Of a stretch of DNA of 7,361 nucleotides, positions 1-6,129 are shown in pieces (positions within the stretch are counted from its first letter, which is position 1; every line of letters starts with the position of its first letter). Under the pieces are notes generated by a model, which saw only the letters and a program-made list of their open reading frames with translations, was not told the DNA's origin and did no database searches. The DNA lies in contig DACO01000124.1 of the NCBI GenBank assembly GCA_002508635.1, positions 2,351 through 9,711 of the forward strand. The letters run 5' to 3'. A program made the translations under genes and the position numbers. This stretch comes from Methanolobus sp. UBA118. Its GTDB lineage: Archaea > Halobacteriota > Methanosarcinia > Methanosarcinales > Methanosarcinaceae.

Positions 1-47
1 AGCATAAAGCATTAGAACAAAAAAAGCCTTAGTCGAGAGTGATGCCG

Positions 48-761
48 ATGAAAAGAGAAGAATTGTATTCAGGTAAAGCAAAAACAATTTACAAGACAGA
101 TGATCCAGCTAAGCTTATTGCCCAGTTCAGGGACAGCCTGACAGCATTCGACGGCAAGAAAAAGAGTGAGGCTGCAAATAAAGGCTATTATAACGCCCAG
201 ATATCCAGAAAGATCTTCGAGATGCTCGAGGAAGAAGGTATCAAGACCCATTATATTGAAATGGAATCCGATACCGATATGCTTGTGGATGCAGTGGAAA
301 TAATAGCAATTGAAGTAATACCACGTAATATCGCAGCAGGTTCCATAACACGCAAATATCCTATAGAAGAGGGAACCGTTTTTGACAAACCTGTGATAGT
401 TCTGGACTACAAGAGTGATGAGTATGGCGACCCGATGCTCAATGAAGATATTGCAGTAGCACTGGGTATAGCAACTTACGAGGAGATAGCACAGATACGT
501 GAAATGGCACTCAAGATCAATGACATCCTTGTAAAATATCTTGATGAAAAAGGATTCCTTCTCCCGGATTTCAAGCTTGAGTTCGGAAGAAAGGGCGGGG
601 AGATCGTGGTGGCCGATGAGATATCATGTGATACCTGCAGGCTCTGGGACAAAAGTACGGGACAGTCCATGGATAAGGACATATTCCGCTTTGACAAGGG
701 TGATCTTTCCAAGGCATACGAAGAAGTTGCAAGGCGCATAGTACCTGAGATATTCGAGTAA
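48..761 (+). CDS. purC: Phosphoribosylaminoimidazole-succinocarboxamide synthase (SAICAR synthetase)
   Basis: Cytoplasmic enzyme of de novo purine synthesis that joins aspartate to CAIR using ATP, giving SAICAR. The 237-residue product has the family's usual length. The motifs run in order: SGKAKTIY at residues 8-15 (N-terminal nucleotide-binding strand), [11 protein letters not shown] at 28-38, [11 protein letters not shown] at 89-99 (first family signature), DFKLEFG at 174-180 (second signature), and [12 protein letters not shown] at 190-201. In the last motif most relatives have Pro where this one has Cys193. Two earlier in-frame starts exist (GTG at 39, ATG at 42). I chose ATG 48 because a GTGAT Shine-Dalgarno-like element at 39-43 overlaps the earlier starts and sits correctly for 48, and because the protein then begins [10 protein letters not shown] as the family does. 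The few bases upstream could hold the last codons of another gene (a frame closing with TAG at 30-32), but this cannot be tested here. Confidence 0.96.
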   Translation: MKREELYSGKAKTIYKTDDPAKLIAQFRDSLTAFDGKKKSEAANKGYYNAQISRKIFEMLEEEGIKTHYIEMESDTDMLVDAVEIIAIEVIPRNIAAGSITRKYPIEEGTVFDKPVIVLDYKSDEYGDPMLNEDIAVALGIATYEEIAQIREMALKINDILVKYLDEKGFLLPDFKLEFGRKGGEIVVADEISCDTCRLWDKSTGQSMDKDIFRFDKGDLSKAYEEVARRIVPEIFE

Positions 762-765
762 AAAC

Positions 766-783
766 AAATATATACTATTTTTT
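766..783 (+). promoter_or_regulatory. Candidate TATA element and T-tract between purC and the oxidoreductase gene
   Basis: The 56-base gap is strongly AT-rich. AAATATATAC at 766-775 resembles an archaeal TATA box about 45 bases before the next start codon, allowing a leader of roughly 20 bases. The run of six T at 778-783 could also serve as an oligo-T terminator for purC, as archaeal RNA polymerase often stops at such tracts. Position and composition are the only evidence, so the two genes may equally be read as one transcript. Confidence 0.35.
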
Positions 784-806
784 ATATTTTCCATATAAGA
801 AAATTT

Positions 807-815
807 GAGGTGATC
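807..815 (+). promoter_or_regulatory. Strong ribosome binding site GAGGTGATC
   Basis: GAGGTGATC lies two bases before ATG 818 and is a nine-base match to the complement of the conserved archaeal 16S rRNA 3' end. It fixes the start of the oxidoreductase gene. It also gives a local standard for judging the weaker sites in this window. Confidence 0.8.
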
Positions 816-817
816 AA

Positions 818-2266
818 ATGGAAAAATATGATGTAATAGTTGTGGGTGCAGGTATAAGCGGCCTGCTCTCGGCCCTGGCCCTGTCCAAACACGGTAACAG
901 GGTGCTGGTTCTTGAAAAGAACAGATTTGTGGGTGGAAACTGTAACAGCTACATGGTTGACGGTTTCCAGGTGGACACAGGTGCCCATGCAATTACACAT
1001 CTTGAAGTTGGTCCTCTGAGAAGGCTGATGGACAACTATTTCGATTATGTACCTGTTTTTGAGGATTATGGCAATTACTATGTGCGTACCGAAGATTCTT
1101 TTGTGAAGGTGCCATCCAATGTAAAGGAGTTCGTTACCTTTGACATTCTTCCTAAAAAGGACAGGATAGTGGTGACGCAGGCCATTACAAAAGCATTGAC
1201 ATTATGCACTTTCGGAATCGACCTTTCAAAGCAGTCAGTCTATGATTCCATGCCAGGGAATCTTTCCAGGGACACATATGATTTCATGGATGCTATTTCC
1301 TATTTCCTTTCAGGCAAGGATATGAAACAGACATCCGCCCAGAGAATACTGGCAGGCAGCAGCTTTGTCAGGGACAGTGTCCCGCAGGAACAGATGGAAA
1401 GCATAATGAAGAATAACGAGAAGCCTCAGACGGAACCGGCTCTCAAATCCGTACTACCTACGAACCTGCATACATCCCTGCAGGCAAGAATGGATAGGGT
1501 CTCAAGACCGGTTTCATCCCTTGGAAGGCTGGCCACCAACCGTGTAAGCTATTCACAGGGTTACCCTCGTAAGGGTCTCAAAGCACTCCTTAATGCACTG
1601 CTTTTCTCTCTTCCGAGAAGTGTTGAGATCAAAACCGAATGTGAGGTGAGCCGGATACTTACCGCCGACGGAAAAGCTGTTGGTGTCGAGGCTGATGATA
1701 CATATTATGCAGATACCGTCATACATACGGGTTTTGTCACAGACCTGCCTAAAATGACGGAAAGCCTGCCTGCCTCTTATATGGATGAACTCAAAGGTGT
1801 AGTCCATACAAAGAGCCTTACTACATGGCTCGGGTTGGATACTGTAATGGATGAGTTCAGCTATATGGGGTCTGAGATCTGGTTCAAGGACAACCCCTAC
1901 TGGGCGATGCCTATCAGTAACTATGATGCTTCACTCGCACCAAAAGGCAGGCAGCTTATTGGTTTCAGTTTTATAATCAATGACGGAAAGAGCGAGGCTT
2001 CTGAGATCAAAAAGGCATATGAGACCATATACCGGGCCATACCTGCCGTAGAGGAGCACGTTGAGATGAAGCACGAACAGATCACTGTTCCTGAAAAAGC
2101 GGCTGTTACCATTGACGGATACTTTGCGGATATCAGGACACCCGTTAAGAATCTCTATGTTGCCGGCACCGATACTGACAGACGCAGTATGGGTATCACA
2201 CGTGCATCATATTCTGTAATCGAGTTATTAAAAAAGCTGAATGAGGACGGAAATCTGCACAGATAA
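818..2266 (+). CDS. FAD-dependent oxidoreductase, phytoene desaturase (CrtI)-like
   Basis: A 482-residue flavoprotein of the CrtI/phytoene desaturase-like amine-oxidoreductase superfamily. Residues 5-34 form a dinucleotide-binding fold with GAGISG at 10-15 and the ribose-binding acidic residue Glu33, followed by GGN at 39-41. GYPRKG at 248-253 corresponds to the family's YPxGG-type segment. NLYVAGTDTDRRSMGITRAS at 445-464 is the C-terminal FAD-binding motif. There is no signal peptide or obvious membrane helix. The stretch between about 165 and 245 is polar, rich in Ser, Gln and Lys, and shows no motif I recognise; this is where substrate-binding regions vary in the family. Substrate is unknown: family members desaturate, saturate or isomerise polyisoprenoids, so a role in lipid or quinone side-chain chemistry is possible but inferred. 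No carotenoid genes lie nearby. The start is supported by the strong GAGGTGATC site. The gene converges on the DUF47 gene with an 18-base gap. Confidence 0.85.
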   Translation: MEKYDVIVVGAGISGLLSALALSKHGNRVLVLEKNRFVGGNCNSYMVDGFQVDTGAHAITHLEVGPLRRLMDNYFDYVPVFEDYGNYYVRTEDSFVKVPSNVKEFVTFDILPKKDRIVVTQAITKALTLCTFGIDLSKQSVYDSMPGNLSRDTYDFMDAISYFLSGKDMKQTSAQRILAGSSFVRDSVPQEQMESIMKNNEKPQTEPALKSVLPTNLHTSLQARMDRVSRPVSSLGRLATNRVSYSQGYPRKGLKALLNALLFSLPRSVEIKTECEVSRILTADGKAVGVEADDTYYADTVIHTGFVTDLPKMTESLPASYMDELKGVVHTKSLTTWLGLDTVMDEFSYMGSEIWFKDNPYWAMPISNYDASLAPKGRQLIGFSFIINDGKSEASEIKKAYETIYRAIPAVEEHVEMKHEQITVPEKAAVTIDGYFADIRTPVKNLYVAGTDTDRRSMGITRASYSVIELLKKLNEDGNLHR

Positions 2267-2295
2267 AAAAGGGTTTGAGAAGGCTTACCTTCTCA
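2265..2295 (-). terminator. Hairpin terminator between convergent genes
   Basis: TGAGAAGG at 2276-2283 pairs perfectly with CCTTCTCA at 2288-2295 around a four-base loop, giving an 8-bp stem. Read leftward, the hairpin contains the stop codon of the DUF47 gene and is followed, after five bases, by six U residues (2265-2270). That arrangement suits termination of the phosphate operon. Read rightward there is no T-tract, so it would at most be a barrier or 3'-end stabiliser for the oxidoreductase transcript. Confidence 0.6.
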
Positions 2296-2977
2296 TTACC
2301 ATAGTTCTTAGCCGATCTGCAGCATGCTCTGACTTGTCGGCGATATTACCAATTTCTGTTATAAGCCTTGAGAGATGGTAGACACCTGCCCCTCCAAGTG
2401 ACTCTTCTTCCATGAAGACCTTCTTCATAAGTTCCTTTTCCACAACATCGACCTGATGTTCCATCTCTTCCACTTCCACGACGAGTGCAAGAGTTTCCTC
2501 AACATCCCGTTTACTGAAGGATGTTTCCAGGAGCTCGCTCAGGGTGTCAACAAGTTTCTCATACATCTCGACGGTTTTGAGTGTCTTGTCCATCAGTTCT
2601 ATAAACCCTTTGCGGATATCCTCGGATGCTTCGAACCTTCTCAGGGTCAGCCAGTATGAGGCTTCCTGTGCATCGTCGGAGATCGAGTCCTGTGGTTTGA
2701 GGAAGCTGAGAAGATCATTAGCGTGCACCGGTAGCATTATGGAAGATGACAGTTCGGATCTGATCGTCTGCTTCAGGACATCCGCCTCATGCTCAATTGC
2801 ATCGATCTCACGGTTTAGCTCCTCCACTCTCTGCATGTCTCCTTCACAATAGGCGTGCATGGCTTCACTGAGTTTTCTTACAGCCTCACCGCCTTTGTTT
2901 GCATGCATTCCAAGTGGTTTGAACGGTGAGCTTGCAAATATATTCAATACCGAGCGGATATATTCTTTTTTTATCAT
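2285..2977 (-). CDS. DUF47 family, PhoU-like phosphate transport regulator
   Basis: A 230-residue, largely helical cytoplasmic protein of the DUF47 (PhoU-like) family, commonly encoded beside PiT permeases and thought to modulate them. Two acidic helix motifs mark the family's metal-binding repeats: [10 protein letters not shown] at residues 57-66 and [14 protein letters not shown] at 208-221. The second lies close to the C terminus as usual. Conserved N-terminal features include the [11 protein letters not shown] region at 19-29. A longer reading from 3067 would add 30 residues, but those overlap the permease gene by over 90 bases and do not look like this family. The ATG at 2977 overlaps the permease stop as ATGA, with a GGGGATTGG purine-rich stretch just upstream, so translational coupling is likely. 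This is the downstream gene of a two-gene phosphate operon ending in a hairpin terminator. Its regulatory role is family knowledge, not visible in the sequence. Confidence 0.92.
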   Translation of the reverse strand: MIKKEYIRSVLNIFASSPFKPLGMHANKGGEAVRKLSEAMHAYCEGDMQRVEELNREIDAIEHEADVLKQTIRSELSSSIMLPVHANDLLSFLKPQDSISDDAQEASYWLTLRRFEASEDIRKGFIELMDKTLKTVEMYEKLVDTLSELLETSFSKRDVEETLALVVEVEEMEHQVDVVEKELMKKVFMEEESLGGAGVYHLSRLITEIGNIADKSEHAADRLRTMVMRR

Positions 2978-4011
2978 ATTCCAATCCCCATTAGTGCTGT
3001 AAATACGAGTGCGGATGTCAATGCTGCAACAGGCACTGTTACTATCCAGGAAACAATTATCTTCCATATCACACTTAAATCAACCGCTGCAAGACCACCG
3101 GCAAGACCGACACCGATAACAGAGCCTACAAGCGTGTGTGTGGTCGAGATGGGCAGGGAACTGAAACTATGCAATACTACCACGGAAGCCGTTGCAAACT
3201 CGGCCGAGAATCCTCTTGTGGGGGTAAGTTCCGTGATCTTGGTACCGATTGTTTCAATAACCCTGTATCCCCAGGTTGCAAGACCCAGAATCATACCAAA
3301 ACCTCCTACTAACATGACCCAGAGCGGGATGGTCAAGCCTGCAAGTTCCAGAGCATGAAGTCCTGCATACAGCGGTCCGACAGCATTTGCCACATCATTT
3401 GAACCGTGTGCGAATGCTATGTAACATGCGGTCATGATCTGAAGACCCACGAACTTCTTCTCTATATTATAAGGATCATCCGTTTTCTGTAATATGAAAT
3501 ACCGGATAAGCGAGAATATTAAAAAGGCAAGCAAAGCACCAAGAAGAGGAGATACCAGCCAGCTTCCGACGATCTTTATAAGAACTCCCCACTGTATGTC
3601 GCCAAAGGCAATGATGCCGTTAAAAGCAGCAATCAGACCGAATCCGAGAACTGCTCCGACAATTGAGTGGGTCGTTGAAACCGGGAGATTATAAAAAGTT
3701 GCCAGCGTGATCCAGAATCCGGCAGCAAGAACAGCAGCAAGCATTCCGATAGCTACCAGATGTGAGTCAAGCAGACTGATGGAATCTATGGGTACTATGC
3801 CTTTGGCAATGGTGGATGTAACTCTTTTACCAAAAAAGACAGCACCTGCGAACTCAAAGACTGCTGCAACGATAATAACCTGTTTTATAGAAAGCGCACC
3901 GCTACCTACAGACGTTCCCATGGCATTGGCAAGGTCGTTTGCGCCAATGTTCCATGCCATATATAAACCTGCGATTACAAGTAAAATTACAAGCGGATCG
4001 AATAACACCAT
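2974..4011 (-). CDS. pit: PiT-family inorganic phosphate permease
   Basis: An integral membrane transporter of 345 residues, mostly hydrophobic, in the PiT/PHO-4 family (low-affinity phosphate uptake, cation-coupled). The two-fold internal repeat typical of the family is plain. [20 protein letters not shown] at residues 21-40 is matched by [14 protein letters not shown] at 201-214, and [14 protein letters not shown] at 110-123 by [14 protein letters not shown] at 287-300. The hydrophilic loop at about 173-187 separates the halves. Length fits the compact archaeal and bacterial forms. The ATG at 4011 is supported by AGAGGA at 4018-4023 (minus strand), six bases upstream. It is first in an operon with the DUF47 gene and overlaps it by four bases. 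Whether the coupling ion is H+ or Na+ cannot be told from sequence. Paralogous anion transporters of the same fold (for example sulfate) are a remote alternative, but the DUF47 neighbour favours phosphate. Confidence 0.95.
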   Translation of the reverse strand: MVLFDPLVILLVIAGLYMAWNIGANDLANAMGTSVGSGALSIKQVIIVAAVFEFAGAVFFGKRVTSTIAKGIVPIDSISLLDSHLVAIGMLAAVLAAGFWITLATFYNLPVSTTHSIVGAVLGFGLIAAFNGIIAFGDIQWGVLIKIVGSWLVSPLLGALLAFLIFSLIRYFILQKTDDPYNIEKKFVGLQIMTACYIAFAHGSNDVANAVGPLYAGLHALELAGLTIPLWVMLVGGFGMILGLATWGYRVIETIGTKITELTPTRGFSAEFATASVVVLHSFSSLPISTTHTLVGSVIGVGLAGGLAAVDLSVIWKIIVSWIVTVPVAALTSALVFTALMGIGI

Positions 4012-4050
4012 TTATTGTCCTCTATTTAGTTTTGGGTAGGGCAAAGGACC

Positions 4051-4105
4051 GTATATAGATAAATGTGCCTTGCATAGACTATATAGCAATATTTATTCTA
4101 TATAG
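4051..4105 (-). promoter_or_regulatory. Promoter region of pit with three TATATAG octamers
   Basis: Three near-identical octamers lie upstream of pit: GTATATAG at 4051-4058, and the perfect palindrome CTATATAG at 4079-4086 and again at 4098-4105 (plus-strand reading). The one nearest the gene is placed about 40 bases before the ATG and is the best TATA-box candidate. The two outer copies could be alternative TATA boxes or paired operator sites, their starts being 19 bp apart. The 112-base gap between nreA and pit holds nothing that looks like a gene. Confidence 0.45.
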
Positions 4106-4106
4106 G

Positions 4107-4122
4107 CATACATGCGCGTATG
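4107..4122 (-). repeat. Short inverted repeat just after the nreA stop
   Basis: CATAC at 4107-4111 and GTATG at 4118-4122 form 5-bp arms around the six bases ATGCGC. It begins two bases past the nreA stop codon in the reading direction. There is no T-tract right after it, so it may be a weak terminator or transcript-end hairpin, or a protein site belonging to the pit promoter region. Confidence 0.3.
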
Positions 4123-4123
4123 A

Positions 4124-5353
4124 TCAAATATTGAAAAAAGAGTCAAGGGTCCGCTGCGCTTGTAAATCAGATAGCATCCTGGCCTTTTCTTTCCATTTTC
4201 CATATGGTGTTTTGATACGGGTGGACATATCATGCAACGCTGATTCTACTGACTCGAAGACCATTGGCGTTGATTTCATGGCCTCTCGTATTCCTTCACG
4301 CACGACCCATACACCAAGAGGTGCCCAGTACTCCGGCCTGATCTCCCTAACCGCAAATACCGAAGCCTGTCTGCGTATCTGTTTCAGGTATTCAAGAACA
4401 CCGAGTCTGCAGGCATAGTAGCCCCCCGCAAGGTTGGAATATCCTTTCTTACCGGAAAAACCCTCACTATCCGACTCTATCCAGGTGCTTTGTCCTGACC
4501 AGACCGCACGCGGCATCCATATCTCTATGAGCTCGAAGCTAAATGCACGTGGCATGAGCAGAACCTCGAAATGGTTACCGAAAACACCTCCGCTGAAAAC
4601 CTGGATATCACTTATCTGGTGGTAATCTTTTATGCTCCCAAGCAGATCCTTTCCCACAAGATCGTCCACGGCTGTTATGGACCATCTGGTAGGAACAAGC
4701 CGTCTCTCCTGTCCCAGCAGACCAATGGAGAAAAGGCGTGTGATATGTTCCGCAGGTACGCTACTGTCCCACAATTCCGAGATCGCATCCTTTGCAAGTG
4801 CATCGGTATCGTATATAAGAGAGTCTACTTTTTTCGGAACCTTCGGGTTCTCAGTGATATCGAATTTCTTCAACTCTCCTGAAGGTCCCATGGGGGTGAG
4901 CACATTATCAAATTTTAGTTTGTTCTGTATAGGCTTGCTGAACCAGGCCTCGGTATCAACTGGTTTTTTAGATAGTGCCAGCTCTTGTGATCTTTCTATG
5001 AGGGGATTGTCCGGCTTGCGTGCGTTCTTGACATTGATACCCGTGTTTGCCCTGACCAGCCTGGAACGGGATGATATGACGTCCTGGATTCCCATCTTAA
5101 GCAGGTACTTAGGGTCTTCAAGCCGGATGGATTCGTCACCTTCCAGTTCAGGTGGTATCATGGGTCCCGCCCGTACCTCCGGATAATTATGTCTCCCAAC
5201 AAAAACAGAAGGAGGTGATGCTCCGAATATGGAAGTTTCACCTGAAGCTTTTGGGAATACTGATTCTACCGACCTGAATTTTTCCAGTATTGGGCAAAAT
5301 GGACGGCCACAAAGTCCTTTACCCTTACATCTGACACAAAGACTGCTGTTCAA
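4124..5353 (-). CDS. nreA: Nre-family archaeal DNA repair protein with PCNA-interacting motif
   Basis: A 409-residue protein of the archaeal Nre family, implicated in repair of DNA damage and partnered with the sliding clamp PCNA. The N terminus has a four-cysteine cluster, C6-x2-C9-x5-C15-x4-C20, typical of the family and usually read as a zinc site. The Nre N-terminal domain follows, with VGRHNYPEVRAGPMIPPELE near residues 51-70, and the C-terminal domain carries the EIRPEYWAPLGVWVVREGIR stretch. The final residues contain QRTLDSFF at 400-407, a textbook PIP box (QxxLxxFF) for clamp binding. The start must be TTG at 5351-5353: a stop lies three codons upstream in frame and the next Met is residue 65, which would lose the cysteine cluster. 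TTG overlaps the stop of the upstream HTH gene as TTGA, so expression is probably coupled. The biochemical activity of Nre proteins is not defined. This is the last visible gene of the isc operon. Confidence 0.93.
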   Translation of the reverse strand: MNSSLCVRCKGKGLCGRPFCPILEKFRSVESVFPKASGETSIFGASPPSVFVGRHNYPEVRAGPMIPPELEGDESIRLEDPKYLLKMGIQDVISSRSRLVRANTGINVKNARKPDNPLIERSQELALSKKPVDTEAWFSKPIQNKLKFDNVLTPMGPSGELKKFDITENPKVPKKVDSLIYDTDALAKDAISELWDSSVPAEHITRLFSIGLLGQERRLVPTRWSITAVDDLVGKDLLGSIKDYHQISDIQVFSGGVFGNHFEVLLMPRAFSFELIEIWMPRAVWSGQSTWIESDSEGFSGKKGYSNLAGGYYACRLGVLEYLKQIRRQASVFAVREIRPEYWAPLGVWVVREGIREAMKSTPMVFESVESALHDMSTRIKTPYGKWKEKARMLSDLQAQRTLDSFFNI

Positions 5354-5712
5354 TGGCTCTCAGGCTCCCCACAGAGGGCACAGTGTTCAGCATCCGGTTC
5401 ATTCCTGTTCAGCCATCCGGATTTCTGAACATACTTGCAGATGTTGCACATGCCAATAACCTCATCTTTGGGATTCAAGCCTGACAGCAGTTCACTGGTG
5501 AAGTTCCTGATCTCCTGATGTGTATCCTCTGAAAAATCAACTTCGGCTCCTCTTTTTTCACTAAGGTACTGGGATACTGCTGCCCTTGAAAGTCCCAGGA
5601 CTTCTGCAGCCTCCTGCTGGCTGCGGCCATGCTCGCTAATGATCAGGCGGGCAATTTCAGCACGTATAGCAGGCAAAACCCGCTGCACCATAATCTCACA
5701 CGTTGTTTTCAC
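5350..5712 (-). CDS. Small HTH transcriptional regulator with C-terminal four-cysteine metal site
   Basis: A 120-residue protein resembling archaeal predicted regulators of the XRE/lambda-repressor-like HTH type. The helix-turn-helix is at about residues 31-54: SQQEAAEVLGLSRAAVSQYL is a clear example, with a conserved Ala-x-x-Leu-Gly-Leu turn. A linker helix at about 62-80 leads to C89-x2-C92 and C111-x2-C114, which must bind zinc or an Fe-S cluster if they bind anything. An extra Cys is at residue 5. The start is GTG at 5710-5712, supported by GAGGATGAT on the minus strand with the AGAGG core eight bases away. The ATG overlapped by that site is out of frame and closes after three codons. Met8 is a less likely alternative. 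It lies 23 bases after the IscU-like gene and overlaps nreA by four bases. Target genes are unknown; control of its own isc operon is a natural inference from position. Confidence 0.85.
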   Translation of the reverse strand: MKTTCEIMVQRVLPAIRAEIARLIISEHGRSQQEAAEVLGLSRAAVSQYLSEKRGAEVDFSEDTHQEIRNFTSELLSGLNPKDEVIGMCNICKYVQKSGWLNRNEPDAEHCALCGEPESH

Positions 5713-5735
5713 AAAATCATCCTCTTTTTCAGGTA

Positions 5736-6107
5736 TTAATCTGCAGTCTTCCCCCTGTAATCCTCGATAGCCTTATGAAGGGCAACAAGTGCAAAACCCG
5801 AGCATCTTGTTTTATCTTCCGGAAGTCCGCCGAGAGCATCAATGACATCCTTGTTGGTTAATTCGAGTGCTTCATCAATGGTCTTACCCTTTGCAAGCTG
5901 TGTAACCATTGTCGACGTGGATATCGCTACCACACATCCGAAGGTCTTGAATTTAACATCTTCCAGCACGTTATCCTTTACCTTGATATAGATTGTTATT
6001 ATATCTCCGTCGACCGTGCTGCCTGTTTCACCAACACCATCCGCATCTTCGATAATTCCTACATTTTTTGGGTTGGTGAATTCTTCGATAACTTTTCTTG
6101 AGTACAT
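5736..6107 (-). CDS. iscU: IscU-like Fe-S cluster scaffold, variant lacking the first cluster cysteine
   Basis: A 123-residue homologue of IscU/NifU-N, which assembles Fe-S clusters from IscS-derived sulfur. Family hallmarks are clear: MYSRKVIEEFTNPKNVG at residues 1-17, EDADGVGE at 20-27, FKTFGC at 53-58, KGKTIDEAL at 73-81, and ALGGLP at 91-96. Canonical IscU has three cluster cysteines. Here the first, in the PxCGD loop, is Asp33 (STVDGD, codon GAC at 6009-6011); the second is Cys58; the third is Cys102. The His normally before the third Cys is Arg101, and the LPPVK chaperone-recognition motif reads LPEDK. The start is ATG 6107, not ATG 6113: GGAGG at 6114-6118 directly abuts 6113 but is six bases from 6107, and IscU proteins begin MYS. 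It follows iscS by 22 bases. It may be a diverged scaffold, a carrier, or a scaffold using Asp as ligand; sequence cannot decide. The symbol reflects family membership. Confidence 0.92.
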   Translation of the reverse strand: MYSRKVIEEFTNPKNVGIIEDADGVGETGSTVDGDIITIYIKVKDNVLEDVKFKTFGCVVAISTSTMVTQLAKGKTIDEALELTNKDVIDALGGLPEDKTRCSGFALVALHKAIEDYRGKTAD

Positions 6108-6113
6108 CAGCAT

Positions 6114-6120
6114 CCTCCCT
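6114..6120 (-). promoter_or_regulatory. Ribosome binding site AGGGAGG deciding the IscU-like start
   Basis: On the minus strand AGGGAGG lies directly against the upstream ATG at 6113 and six bases from the ATG at 6107. Only the second has workable spacing, so the protein should lack the extra Met-Leu dipeptide. Confidence 0.75.
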
Positions 6121-6129
6121 TAAGATATG

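Noticed and set aside
3..32. Possible last codons of an upstream gene ending in TAG
   Set aside because: Only nine codons are visible, with no recognisable motif, and another frame is also open for a few codons.
39..47. Earlier GTG and ATG starts for purC
   Set aside because: They overlap the ribosome-binding element and add residues absent from the family.
624..1000. Minus-strand open frames across the purC end and oxidoreductase start
   Set aside because: They are shadows of well-supported genes, span the promoter gap, and show low-quality composition rich in His, Cys and Pro.
2978..3067. 30-residue N-terminal extension of the DUF47 protein
   Set aside because: It lies wholly within the 3' part of the permease gene, has a Cys-rich sequence unlike the family, and the ATGA overlap at 2974-2977 gives a normal start.
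4065..5186. Plus-strand open frames opposite nreA
   Set aside because: Their products are Ser-rich antisense shadows with no motif, and nreA explains the whole stretch with recognisable domains.
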